Below, piece by piece: positions 8,876 to 16,883 of a stretch of DNA of 64,000 nucleotides. The notes beneath the pieces were generated by a model. That model searched no databases. It was not told where the DNA came from and saw nothing but the letters and a program-made list of their open reading frames with translations. The DNA is taken from NCBI GenBank assembly GCA_001556025.1, contig LSIB01000003.1, positions 1-64,000 on the forward strand, in the 5' to 3' direction. Position numbers and translations under genes: made by a program. The DNA comes from Rhizobiales bacterium CCH3-A5 (lineage in GTDB: Bacteria > Pseudomonadota > Alphaproteobacteria > Rhizobiales > Beijerinckiaceae). Numbering within the stretch: position 1 is the stretch's first letter; each line of letters begins with the position of its first letter.

Positions 8876-9859
8876 ATGCTCGCCTATATCCTGCGCTCGC
8901 TGATGCAGGGCGTCGTGGTGATGCTCGCCGTCGCCTTCATCGCCTTCACCATGTTCCGCTTCGTCGGCGACCCGGTCGTCAATATGCTGGGGCAGGAGGC
9001 GACGCTGCAGGACCGCGCCGAACTGACTGAGCGGCTTGGCCTCAACGACCCTGTGCCGCTGCAGTTCGCGCGTTTCGTCGTCGATGCGGCGCAGGGCGAC
9101 TTCGGCGTGTCCTGGCGTCAGGGCCGCAAGGTTTCCTCGCTGATCATCGAGAGGCTGCCGGCGACCGTCGAGCTCGCCGTGCTGTCGGCCGTCTTCGCCT
9201 TCGTCGTCGGGATCGCGCTTGGCGTTTACGCCGCGATCAGGCGCGACGGCTGGATCGCCAATCTCGTCATGTCGCTCTCGCTGATCGGCGTCAGCCTGCC
9301 GACCTTCCTGATCGGCATCGGGCTGATCTATGTCTTTGCGGTCGAATTGCGCTGGCTGCCTTCGTTCGGGCGCGGCGAGACGGTCGCGCTCGGCTGGTGG
9401 ACCACCGGGCTGCTGACGACGAGCGGGCTGAAATCGCTGGTCCTGCCGGTGCTGACCCTCGGCTTTCTGCAATTGACGCTGATCATGCGCCTCGTCCGCT
9501 CCGAGATGCTGGAGGTGATGCGCGCCGATTTCATCCGCTTCGCCCGCGCGCGCGGCATACCCGAGCGCAAGATCGAGTTCCGCCATGCGCTGCGCAACAC
9601 CATGATCCCGGTCATCACCATCGCCGGCTTGCAGCTCGGCGGCGTCATCGCCTTCGCAATCGTCACAGAGACGGTGTTCCAGTGGCCGGGGCTGGGCGCG
9701 CTCTTCGTCAACGCCGTGCAGTTCGTCGACGTGCCGGTGATGTCGGCCTATCTGATGTTCGTCGCCTTCGTCTTCGTGCTGACCTCGCTGATCGTCGATC
9801 TGATCTATGTTGCGCTCGATCCGCGCCTGCGCACCGGCAACCCCGCCATGGCGAAGTGA
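8876..9859 (+). CDS. ABC transporter permease, DppB/OppB type, paralogue 2
   Basis: A 327-residue six-helix permease strongly similar to the one at 5035: shared MFRFVGDPV, SLIGVSLPTFLIGI, WWTTGLLT-SGLKSLVLP and FARARGIPERKIEFRHALRN (EAA loop region). It partners with the OppC-type gene starting 7 bp downstream. Loops facing the periplasm differ most from the paralogue, as expected if they contact a different receptor. Confidence 0.92.
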   Translation: MLAYILRSLMQGVVVMLAVAFIAFTMFRFVGDPVVNMLGQEATLQDRAELTERLGLNDPVPLQFARFVVDAAQGDFGVSWRQGRKVSSLIIERLPATVELAVLSAVFAFVVGIALGVYAAIRRDGWIANLVMSLSLIGVSLPTFLIGIGLIYVFAVELRWLPSFGRGETVALGWWTTGLLTTSGLKSLVLPVLTLGFLQLTLIMRLVRSEMLEVMRADFIRFARARGIPERKIEFRHALRNTMIPVITIAGLQLGGVIAFAIVTETVFQWPGLGALFVNAVQFVDVPVMSAYLMFVAFVFVLTSLIVDLIYVALDPRLRTGNPAMAK

Positions 9860-9866
9860 GGCAGGT

Positions 9867-10814
9867 ATGAGCAGCGCACCGCTTCCAGCACCCGCCAAAC
9901 AGGGCCGCCTCGCGCGCTGGTGGGATTCTGACATCGCCTTCTCCTTCCGCTCCTCGCCGGTGACGGTAGTCGCGACCCTGCTGGCGCTGCTGCTTGTGCT
10001 GGCGGCGGTCGCCGCACCCCTGATCGCGCCCTACGATCCGTTCGATCCCGCCTCGCTCGATCTCTCGGACGGCTTCTCGAAGCCGATGGAGCCCAACGAG
10101 ATCACCGGGAAGGTGTTTTGGCTCGGCTCGGACGGGCAGGGGCGCGACATCTTCTCGGCCATCCTCTACGGCTCGCGCATCTCGCTTCTGGTCGGGGCGG
10201 CGTCAGTGCTGTTCTCGCTGGTCATCGGCGTCGGCCTCGGGCTGGTCGCCGGCTATGTCGGCGGCCGCACCGAGGCGCTGATCATGCGGGTCGCCGACAT
10301 CCAGCTCTCTTTCCCCGCGATCCTCGTGGCGCTGCTCGTCTTCGGCGTGGCGCGGGGCCTGATTCCGCCGGCGCTGCAGGAGCAGGCGACCCTCTTCGTG
10401 CTGGTCGCCGCCATCGGCCTGTCGAACTGGGCGCAGTACGCGCGCACCGTTCGCGGCTCGACGCTGGTCGAGAAGAACAAGGTCTATGTCGACGCCGCGA
10501 GGCTGATCGGCCTGAAGGCCTGGCCGGTCATGCTCAAGCACGTCCTGCCCAATGTCGCAGGCCCCGTGCTGGTCATCGCCACGATCAACCTCGCGCTCGC
10601 CGTCATCGAGGAGGCGACGCTCTCTTTTCTCGGCGTCGGCATGCCGCCGACCCAGCCATCGCTGGGCACCCTGATCCGCTTCGGCCAGCAATATTTGTTC
10701 TCGGGCGAATGGTGGATTCTGCTGTTTCCGTCGCTGGTGCTGATCTTGCTGGCGCTCTCGATCAACCTGTTCGGCGATTGGCTGCGCGATGCGCTCAATC
10801 CGAAGCTGAGGTGA
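9867..10814 (+). CDS. ABC transporter permease, DppC/OppC type, paralogue 2
   Basis: A 315-residue permease of the OppC family. Start at 9867 (MSSAPLPAPAKQG) is set by the GAGGCAGGT ribosome-binding region; an earlier in-frame ATG at 9807 would overlap the preceding gene by 53 bp. Conserved LGSDGQGRDIFSAILYGSR, the EAA loop NKVYVDAARLIGLKAWPVM, and FLGVGMPPTQPSLG are intact, and it ends GDWLRDALNPKLR. The following ATPase gene begins within a few bases of its stop. Confidence 0.92.
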   Translation: MSSAPLPAPAKQGRLARWWDSDIAFSFRSSPVTVVATLLALLLVLAAVAAPLIAPYDPFDPASLDLSDGFSKPMEPNEITGKVFWLGSDGQGRDIFSAILYGSRISLLVGAASVLFSLVIGVGLGLVAGYVGGRTEALIMRVADIQLSFPAILVALLVFGVARGLIPPALQEQATLFVLVAAIGLSNWAQYARTVRGSTLVEKNKVYVDAARLIGLKAWPVMLKHVLPNVAGPVLVIATINLALAVIEEATLSFLGVGMPPTQPSLGTLIRFGQQYLFSGEWWILLFPSLVLILLALSINLFGDWLRDALNPKLR

Positions 10815-10819
10815 ATGGC

Positions 10820-11812
10820 GTGAGTCAACCCGTCCTCTCCGTCCGCGACCTTACGGTCGAGTTCGTCACGCGCCGCGCGACGCTGCGCGCGCTCGACAAG
10901 ATCTCCTTCGACATCGGCCGCGGCGAGGTCCTCGGCGTCGTCGGCGAATCCGGCGCGGGCAAATCCGTCACCGGCTCGGCGATCATCGGCCTGATCGATC
11001 CGCCCGGCCGGATCGCGGGCGGGCAGGTGATCCTGTCGGGCGAGCGCGTCGACAATCTGCCGCCCGACGCGATGCGCAAAGTGCGGGGCAAGCGCATCGG
11101 CATGATCTTCCAGGACCCGCTGACCAGCCTGAACCCGCTTTACCGCGTCGGCGAGCAATTGATCGAGACGATCCAGACCCATACCGACCTTAACGCGAGC
11201 GACGCCCGCAAGCGCGCCATCGCCTTGCTCGACGAGGTCGGCATCCCCGCGCCCGAGCGCCGCATCGACGGCTATCCGCACGAGTTTTCAGGGGGCATGC
11301 GCCAGCGCGTCGTCATCGCGCTCGCGCTCTGCGCCGAACCCGAATTCATCATCGCCGACGAGCCGACGACGGCGCTCGACGTCTCTGTGCAGGCGCAGAT
11401 CATCGCGCTGATCAAGCGGCTCTGCAAGGAACGTGGCACCTCGGTGATGCTCGTCACCCACGACATGGGCGTCATCGCCGAGACCGCCGACCGCGTCGCG
11501 GTGATGTATGCCGGCCGCATCGCCGAAATCGGCCCGGTGCGCGAGGTCGTCAAGGCGCCGTTGCACCCCTACGCCAAGGGGTTGATGGGCGCGATACCCT
11601 CGCTCGAGGGCGACACCGACCGCCTTGTCCAGATTCCTGGCTCGATGCCGCGCCTCTCGGCGATCCCGCCGGGCTGCGCCTTCAATCCGCGCTGCGCCCA
11701 GGTCTTCGCGCGCTGCCATGTCGAGCGGCCGGAGCTGATCCCGGTCGGAGACCGCAAGGTCGCCTGCCACCTTTATGACGAGCCGGGCGCCAAGGCGGAG
11801 ATCGCGGCATGA
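10820..11812 (+). CDS. ABC transporter ATP-binding protein, DppD/OppD type
   Basis: A 330-residue ATPase that powers the importer. Walker A is GESGAGKS, the Q-loop follows at MIFQDPLTSLNP, the ABC signature is FSGGMRQRV, and Walker B is FIIADEPTTALD. The C-terminal oligopeptide/dipeptide domain has the conserved CAFNPRC-x6-C cysteine pattern; in the OppD/DppD family such a region can bind an Fe-S cluster. I prefer GTG at 10820 because GAGGTGA lies 5-10 nt upstream; an in-frame GTG at 10811 overlaps the previous stop and is the alternative. With 11809-12804 it is the only ATPase pair for both permease cassettes. Confidence 0.9.
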   Translation: MSQPVLSVRDLTVEFVTRRATLRALDKISFDIGRGEVLGVVGESGAGKSVTGSAIIGLIDPPGRIAGGQVILSGERVDNLPPDAMRKVRGKRIGMIFQDPLTSLNPLYRVGEQLIETIQTHTDLNASDARKRAIALLDEVGIPAPERRIDGYPHEFSGGMRQRVVIALALCAEPEFIIADEPTTALDVSVQAQIIALIKRLCKERGTSVMLVTHDMGVIAETADRVAVMYAGRIAEIGPVREVVKAPLHPYAKGLMGAIPSLEGDTDRLVQIPGSMPRLSAIPPGCAFNPRCAQVFARCHVERPELIPVGDRKVACHLYDEPGAKAEIAA

Positions 11813-12804
11813 GTGAAGCTCCGTTCGTCCAGGTCCGCGACCTGCGCCGCGTCTTCGACGTCTCGAAGCCCTGGCTCAACCGCGTGCTGGAGAGTTCCCC
11901 CCGGCAATATCTCAAGGCGGTCGACGGCGTGTCCTTCGACATCCGCAAGGGCGAAACCTTCGCGCTCGTCGGCGAGTCCGGCTCGGGCAAATCGACGGTG
12001 GCGCGCATGGTCGTCGGCCTGCTCCCCCCATCGGACGGCACGGTCTCGATCGCCGGCGTCTCGATGAACGACGTCGCCGTGGCGCAGGAGCGCCAGCGCC
12101 TGCGCCGTCGCATCCAGATGATCTTTCAGGACCCCTACGCGTCGCTCAACCCGCGCTGGCGTGTCGGGCGCATCATCGCCGAGCCGATCCGCGCCTTCCA
12201 GATCATCGAAGGCGAGGCCGACATCCTTGCCCGCGTCGGCGAACTCTTGACGCTGGTCGGCCTGCATCCCGACGATGCGAAGAAGTTCCCGCACGAGTTC
12301 TCCGGCGGCCAGCGCCAGCGCATCGCGATCGCGCGTGCGCTCGCCTCCAATGCCGAGTTCATCGTCTGCGACGAGCCGACTTCGGCGCTCGACGTCTCGG
12401 TGCAGGCGCAGATCCTCAACCTGATGCGCGACCTGCAGCAGAAATTCGGCCTCACCTACCTGTTCATCTCGCATAATCTCGCGGTCGTGCGGCATATGGC
12501 GACGCGCATCGGCGTGATGTATCTCGGCCGGCTCGTCGAGGTTTCGGAGGGAAGGCAGCTTTTCTCGGCCCCGCGCCATCCCTACACCCGCATGCTGCTC
12601 GACGCGGTTCCCGATCTCGCCATGGTCGGCAAGGCGCGCGAGGGCGTGAAGGGCGAGATTCCCAACCCGATCTCGCCGCCCTCGGGCTGCACCTTCCACC
12701 CGCGCTGCCCGCTGGTCTTCGACCGTTGCCGGGTCGAGAACCCAGCCGTCATCGACGGCGTCGCCTGCCATGCGGTGAATGTGGGCCGGGTCGCGGCGGC
12801 CTGA
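11809..12804 (+). CDS. ABC transporter ATP-binding protein, DppF/OppF type
   Basis: A 331-residue ATPase overlapping the preceding gene by 4 bp (ATGA), so translation is coupled. Walker A GESGSGKST, signature FSGGQRQRIAIARAL and Walker B FIVCDEPTSALD are intact. The C-terminal CTFHPRCPLVFDRC region marks the oligopeptide/dipeptide subfamily. It closes the transporter operon; the next gene is convergent with only 3 bp between. Confidence 0.92.
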   Translation: MSEAPFVQVRDLRRVFDVSKPWLNRVLESSPRQYLKAVDGVSFDIRKGETFALVGESGSGKSTVARMVVGLLPPSDGTVSIAGVSMNDVAVAQERQRLRRRIQMIFQDPYASLNPRWRVGRIIAEPIRAFQIIEGEADILARVGELLTLVGLHPDDAKKFPHEFSGGQRQRIAIARALASNAEFIVCDEPTSALDVSVQAQILNLMRDLQQKFGLTYLFISHNLAVVRHMATRIGVMYLGRLVEVSEGRQLFSAPRHPYTRMLLDAVPDLAMVGKAREGVKGEIPNPISPPSGCTFHPRCPLVFDRCRVENPAVIDGVACHAVNVGRVAAA

Positions 12805-12807
12805 GCG

Positions 12808-14088
12808 TCACTCGCTGGCGGGTGCGGTCCCGCCTGGCCCGGCCGCCTTCGGCCGCCCTTGCGCGCCGGCCCTCAGCGAGAGCGGCGCAACCGGCCGGTC
12901 GGTGCGGTACTGCCCGCGCGCGATCGCGCTGAACAGCAGCGCGACGGCCGCCAGCGTCATCAGCCACCAGGGCTGCAGTGTGGCGAAGCCCAGCGCCGTC
13001 AGCGCGAACGCCGTGACATAGGCCGCGACCCCGCCGGCCGCGAGCGCGCCGGGCATGCGGCCGGCGGCGCGGATCGCGAAGTAGAGGCACGCGGAGGCCG
13101 CCGCCGCGCCGACGATGCCGAGCTCGTACCAGGTCTCGAACAGCAGCGTCGCCGGCGTCGCGGGCGGCAGCGCGCCGGTGATGCGCCCGCGCAGCACCGT
13201 GTCGAGCCCGTGCCCGGTGACGAGCTGGATCGGCGCGCGCAGCACGACATCGGCCCAGACGGCGAGCGCCTGTACGAAGTCGTTGGCGCTGTCGGGCAGC
13301 CGCGCCACGATCGGGGTCAGCAGGAAGGGCAGCAGCGGCGCAAACAGCATCGCGAAGGCGATGATCGCAGCGATGATCCGCACCGCCTTGTCGCGATTGG
13401 CGCTGACCGCCCCGAAGGCGACCGCGCCGCAGATCATCGCAACCGCCTCGCCATCCTCGAAGCGCGAGAGCGCCAGCAGACCGACCACGATCGACAGCGC
13501 CAGCGCGCTCAGGCCCCGGTCGCGCGAGAGCAGCCAGGCCAACGCCGGCCAGGCCATGATCAGCACCACGCTGACGCCGCGCTCGACGCTGCCGGGCTCG
13601 GCCTCGACCGGCCGCAGGGCCGCGACCACGATCAGCGCCAGCGCGAAGACGGCCGCCACGCCGGTGCCGAGCGCCGCCAGGTTGAGGTTGGAGGCCCGCA
13701 TGCGCTCGGGCAGGGCGGCGACGCCGCAGAATCCGAGCGCCACGGCCAGGACGAGGTTGCTCGCCTTCTCGGCGGCCGACATCGTGTAGGGGCTCCAGAT
13801 CAGTGACAGCACCGCCCAGCCCACGAGCCCAAGCAGTATCATGCCTGGCCGGCTGAACACGGCGCGCTTGAGCGTCGCGGAAAAGATGGCGGGCGCCTCG
13901 ACCAGCGCCGCGATCACCAGCAGCACGACGCCGATGGGCGCCAGCACCACGGCGGCGCGGCGCGAGACCAGCGATGCGATCGGCAGCGCCACCGCGAGCG
14001 TCGCAAAGCCGATCCGGCGCAGCAGCAGGGCGGCGTCGGTGGCGGGGTCGAGCGGGCCTTGGGCGTTCCGGCGTGGCATCGGGGTCAA
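12808..14088 (-). CDS. O-antigen ligase-like polytopic membrane protein
   Basis: A 426-residue protein dominated by roughly ten to twelve hydrophobic helices. A large loop near residues 270-320 precedes FETWYELGIVG, a segment reminiscent of the Wzy/WaaL O-antigen ligase and polymerase superfamily (the E..YELG..G motif). Such proteins join or polymerise undecaprenyl-linked glycans at the periplasmic face. The C-terminus is a cytoplasmic Ala/Pro/Gly-rich tail. No glycosyltransferase or LPS genes neighbour it, so the assignment rests on topology and that motif. Convergent with the ABC operon. Confidence 0.65.
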   Translation of the reverse strand: MTPMPRRNAQGPLDPATDAALLLRRIGFATLAVALPIASLVSRRAAVVLAPIGVVLLVIAALVEAPAIFSATLKRAVFSRPGMILLGLVGWAVLSLIWSPYTMSAAEKASNLVLAVALGFCGVAALPERMRASNLNLAALGTGVAAVFALALIVVAALRPVEAEPGSVERGVSVVLIMAWPALAWLLSRDRGLSALALSIVVGLLALSRFEDGEAVAMICGAVAFGAVSANRDKAVRIIAAIIAFAMLFAPLLPFLLTPIVARLPDSANDFVQALAVWADVVLRAPIQLVTGHGLDTVLRGRITGALPPATPATLLFETWYELGIVGAAAASACLYFAIRAAGRMPGALAAGGVAAYVTAFALTALGFATLQPWWLMTLAAVALLFSAIARGQYRTDRPVAPLSLRAGAQGRPKAAGPGGTAPASE

Positions 14089-14207
14089 CCAGAGGCTGGC
14101 CTCATCCGGAAAAAGCGCCGGAGATCAACCTCTTCGCCAGCCTAGCGGGCCGGTTTGCGCAACGCTGTAGGTGCGGCGCAACACTGCGCGGCGATCTGAT
14201 TCACTCA

Positions 14208-14318
14208 CCGCCCTCATCTTGAGGAGCCGCGAAGCGGCGTCTCGAAGGATGCTCCGGAACCGCCGGATTATCCTTCGAGACGCAAGCTGCGCTTGCTCCT
14301 CACAATGAGGGTGGCGGG
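14208..14318. repeat. Intergenic palindromic repeat, family C
   Basis: Outer arms CCGCCCTCATCTTGAGGAGC and a matching GCTCCTCACAATGAGGGTGGCGG at the far end enclose CTCGAAGGAT and ATCCTTCGAG, so the unit folds into one long imperfect stem. It lies between the divergent membrane-protein and DUF2478 genes. This type differs in sequence from families A and B. Confidence 0.8.
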
Positions 14319-14391
14319 AGCGATGAGCGAAGTCCGCTCTGCGACGAAAGCCCTCTGGTCGGCGCGGCGCTTTCATGGGATGGAACGGGCG

Positions 14392-14907
14392 ATGACCCTG
14401 CTCGCCGCCATTCCCTATGCACGGGGCTTCCCCATCGATCGCTTCATGGCCGATCTGGCGGCGCGTCTGCGCGGCCGGGGCCTGCGGCTCGCCGGCGTCG
14501 TCCAGCACAATGAGGGCGATTGCGACGGGGCCTGCGAGGCCATGGCGCTGGAGGAACTCGCCAGCGGAACGCGGTTTCCCATCAGCGAGAACCGGGGCGC
14601 GGGCGCCAGCGGCTGCCGGCTCGACGCGACCGGGCTCGCCGCCGCCGGCGGCGCGCTGGGAGAGGCGCTGGGCGGCGGCGTCGATCTCGTCATCGTCAAC
14701 AAGTTCGGCCGGCAGGAACTGCTGGGGCAGGGGCTGCGGCAGGAGATCGTCGCGGCGCTCGTCGCGGGCCTGCCGCTTCTGATCGCGGTGCGCGAGGATT
14801 TTCTGCCGGCCTTTCGCGATTTCGCCGGGCAGGACTGGGCCGAACTGCCGGCCGACGCGCAGGCGGTCGAGACCTGGGCAGCGGCGCTCAGCCCTCTCGC
14901 CGCCTGA
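14392..14907 (+). CDS. DUF2478 domain-containing protein, molybdenum-associated
   Basis: A 171-residue protein of the DUF2478 family, typically encoded next to molybdate transport or molybdenum-enzyme genes. Visible features are the N-terminal strand LLAAIPYARGFPIDRFMADLA, the conserved Cys pair in NEGDCDGAC, and VDLVIVNKFGRQE, which resembles a nucleotide-binding fold strand. Several in-frame starts exist (14323, 14380, 14392); I take 14392 because homologues usually begin at the LAAI strand, but 14380 is almost as good. It precedes fdhD by 15 bp on the same strand, so a role in molybdenum cofactor supply to formate dehydrogenase is inferred. Biochemical function is unknown. Confidence 0.72.
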   Translation: MTLLAAIPYARGFPIDRFMADLAARLRGRGLRLAGVVQHNEGDCDGACEAMALEELASGTRFPISENRGAGASGCRLDATGLAAAGGALGEALGGGVDLVIVNKFGRQELLGQGLRQEIVAALVAGLPLLIAVREDFLPAFRDFAGQDWAELPADAQAVETWAAALSPLAA

Positions 14908-14922
14908 ACGGAGCGACCCGCC

Positions 14923-15816
14923 TTGGCGCAGGATATGAGCTTCCTCGACGACTATCTGGTCCGGCCCGACCCTGCCGTGGCGCGCCTGGGCGCGACTGTC
15001 ACCGGCATCGACCAGACCGGCAAGCCCGTCGAGACCCGCGTCGTCACCGAGCGCGCGCTGACGCTCTATCTGAACGCGCAGGAGATCGTCACCATGATGA
15101 CGATCGGCGATCATCCCGATGCGCTGGCGCTCGGCTATCTGCTCAACCAGAACATGCTGAAGCGCGGCGATATCGTCGAGGCTGTCGACTATGACGAAGA
15201 GCTCGAGGTCGTCGTGGTGCGCACGCCCGCGCGGACCAATTTCGAGGAGAAGCTGAAGAAGAAGACGCTGACCTCCGGTTGCGCGCAGGGCACCGCCTTT
15301 GGCGACCTGATGGAGGCGATCGACGAGATCGCATTGCCGAAAGCCGAACTGCGCACGAGCTGGCTCTACGCCCTGACGAAGAAGATCAACACGACGCCCT
15401 CGCTTTATCTGGAGGCCGGCGCGATCCATGGCTGCGTGCTCTGCGAGGGCGACCGGCCGCTGGTCTATATGGAGGATGTCGGCCGCCACAACGCGGTGGA
15501 CAAGGTCGCCGGCTGGATGTTCCGCAATGATGTCGATCTCTCGAAGATGATCTTCTACACCACCGGCCGGCTGACCTCGGAGATGGTGATCAAGACCGTG
15601 CGCATGGGCATCCCCGTGCTGATCTCGCGCTCGGGCTTTACGGAGTGGGGCGTGGAGCTGGCGCGGAAAGCCGGGCTGACGCTGATCGGCCGGGCGCGGG
15701 GAAAGCGCTTCGTGGCGCTGGCGGGGGAAGGGAATATCGTTTTCGACGCGGATGTCGATGCGGTCGAAGAGGAGGATGGCAAGAGCCGGCGCAAGGGGGC
15801 GGGTGGGGATGACTGA
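14923..15816 (+). CDS. fdhD: FdhD, sulfurtransferase for formate dehydrogenase cofactor
   Basis: A 297-residue FdhD protein. In the family it accepts sulfur from a cysteine desulfurase and passes it to bis-MGD before the cofactor enters formate dehydrogenase. The conserved core is clear: DHPDALALGYLLNQ, GAIHGCVLCEG, EDVGRHNAVDKV, and TTGRLTSEMV. The mobile-loop position that reads GCGVCG in E. coli is GCAQGT here, so the first Cys is kept and the second is lost. TTG at 14923 has a GGAG site 9 nt upstream; ATG at 14935 is an in-frame alternative. The client enzyme is presumably the FDH at 34542-37520. Confidence 0.93.
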   Translation: MAQDMSFLDDYLVRPDPAVARLGATVTGIDQTGKPVETRVVTERALTLYLNAQEIVTMMTIGDHPDALALGYLLNQNMLKRGDIVEAVDYDEELEVVVVRTPARTNFEEKLKKKTLTSGCAQGTAFGDLMEAIDEIALPKAELRTSWLYALTKKINTTPSLYLEAGAIHGCVLCEGDRPLVYMEDVGRHNAVDKVAGWMFRNDVDLSKMIFYTTGRLTSEMVIKTVRMGIPVLISRSGFTEWGVELARKAGLTLIGRARGKRFVALAGEGNIVFDADVDAVEEEDGKSRRKGAGGDD

Positions 15817-15818
15817 TT

Positions 15819-15960
15819 CCCCTTGTCATTCCGGGGCTTCGCGCAGCGAAGAACCCGGAACCCACGACCGGGCTCGCCCCCGAAAGATGCCTGTCCGACC
15901 GTGCTCGCCCCGTCGTGGGTTCCGGGTTCGCTGCTGCGCAGCGTCCCGGAATGACAGGGG
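15819..15960. repeat. Intergenic palindromic repeat, family D
   Basis: The left end CCCTTGTCATTCCGGGG and right end CCGGAATGACAGGGG are complementary. Inside, AACCCGGAACCCACGA pairs with TCGTGGGTTCCGGGTT and GCGCAGCG with CGCTGCGC. It separates fdhD from mobA within a likely operon. Confidence 0.85.
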
Positions 15961-15969
15961 AGGGCGCTC

Positions 15970-16593
15970 ATGACACCTCCCACCCTCGGCCTGCTCCTCG
16001 CCGGCGGGCTCGCCCGGCGCATGGGCGGCGGCGATAAGCCGCTGCGGATGATCGCCGGCCGCACCATCCTCGCCCATGTGATCGACCGGCTTGAGCCCCA
16101 ATGCGAAGGCCTGCTGATCAACGCCAATGGCGATCCGGCGCGCTTTGACGCTTATGAACTCCCGGTTGTCGCCGACAGCGTGCCGGACTTCGCCGGGCCG
16201 CTCGCCGGCATCCTCGCCGGGCTCGACTGGATGGCGGAGAACCGGCCGGAACTCGGCTGGCTCGTCAGCGTCGCGGCCGACACGCCTTTCATCCCGCGCG
16301 ATCTCGTCGCAAGAATGCACGAGGCCCGCGCGGCGGCGGATGCCCCGCTCGCCTGCGCGGCTTCGGGCGGCTGGACACACCCCGTCATCGGGCTCTGGCC
16401 GGTTGGTCTCCGCGCCGATCTGCGCCATGCGCTAACCGTCGAGGACGAGCGCAAGATCGACCGCTGGACGGCGCGCCACGGCTGCGCGTCCGCCGAGTGG
16501 CCGACGGAGCCGGCCGATCCCTTCTTCAACGCCAACAGACCCGAGGATATCGCGGAGGCGGAGCGGCTTTTCGTCTCGCTCGGCGGCGCTTGA
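15970..16593 (+). CDS. mobA: Molybdenum cofactor guanylyltransferase MobA
   Basis: A 207-residue nucleotidyltransferase that attaches GMP to molybdopterin to make the MGD form used by formate dehydrogenases. The GTP-binding signature [17 protein letters not shown] spans residues 8-24, the metal-binding Asp is in [12 protein letters not shown], and the C-terminal [16 protein letters not shown] matches family MobA. It starts 9 bp after the family D repeat, downstream of fdhD. Its partner mobB lies 16 kb away in the FDH operon. Confidence 0.93.
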   Translation: MTPPTLGLLLAGGLARRMGGGDKPLRMIAGRTILAHVIDRLEPQCEGLLINANGDPARFDAYELPVVADSVPDFAGPLAGILAGLDWMAENRPELGWLVSVAADTPFIPRDLVARMHEARAAADAPLACAASGGWTHPVIGLWPVGLRADLRHALTVEDERKIDRWTARHGCASAEWPTEPADPFFNANRPEDIAEAERLFVSLGGA

Positions 16594-16665
16594 TCCACAC
16601 GCTGCGCCTCGCTATCTCTCATGCGCATAAGAAGAACTTATCAGCACCGCTTTTGGGGGAAGACC

Positions 16666-16791
16666 ATGAAGTCATTCGTCGTTGCCGTCGTGTTTGCCAT
16701 CGTCGCCGCCTTTGGCGCGAGCCTCGTGCTCAACGACGTGTTCCAGAAGCCCGTCGAGCAGGCCTATTCGACCGGCGGCGTCAGGCTCTGA
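16666..16791 (+). CDS. Small single-pass membrane protein, 41 residues
   Basis: A short frame with a strong GGGGGA ribosome-binding site. It encodes a hydrophobic N-terminal helix (FVVAVVFAIVAAFGASLVL) followed by a polar tail ending KPVEQAYSTGGVRL. The pattern of a helix plus a conserved-looking short tail with PV-QAYST recalls small conserved hypotheticals of Hyphomicrobiales. Topology suggests an N-in membrane anchor or an uncleaved signal. A small inverted repeat (ATAAG/CTTAT, 16627-16641) lies just upstream. Function unknown. Confidence 0.7.
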   Translation: MKSFVVAVVFAIVAAFGASLVLNDVFQKPVEQAYSTGGVRL

Positions 16792-16805
16792 CGCTGGGCT
16801 GTTCT

Positions 16806-16880
16806 CGTCATGGCGAGCGCAGCGAAGCAATCCAGAGGTCGGCGAGACGCTGGATTGCTTCGCTGCGCTCGCAATGACGG
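16806..16880. repeat. Intergenic palindromic repeat, family B (copy 1)
   Basis: CGTCATGGCGAGCGCAGCGA and its near-exact complement TCGCTGCGCTCGCAATGACGG flank AAGCAATCCAG/CTGGATTGCTT. It lies between the convergent small-protein gene and mrp, 4 bp beyond the mrp stop. Other copies: 21935, 41533, 61328. Confidence 0.88.
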
Positions 16881-16883
16881 CGA

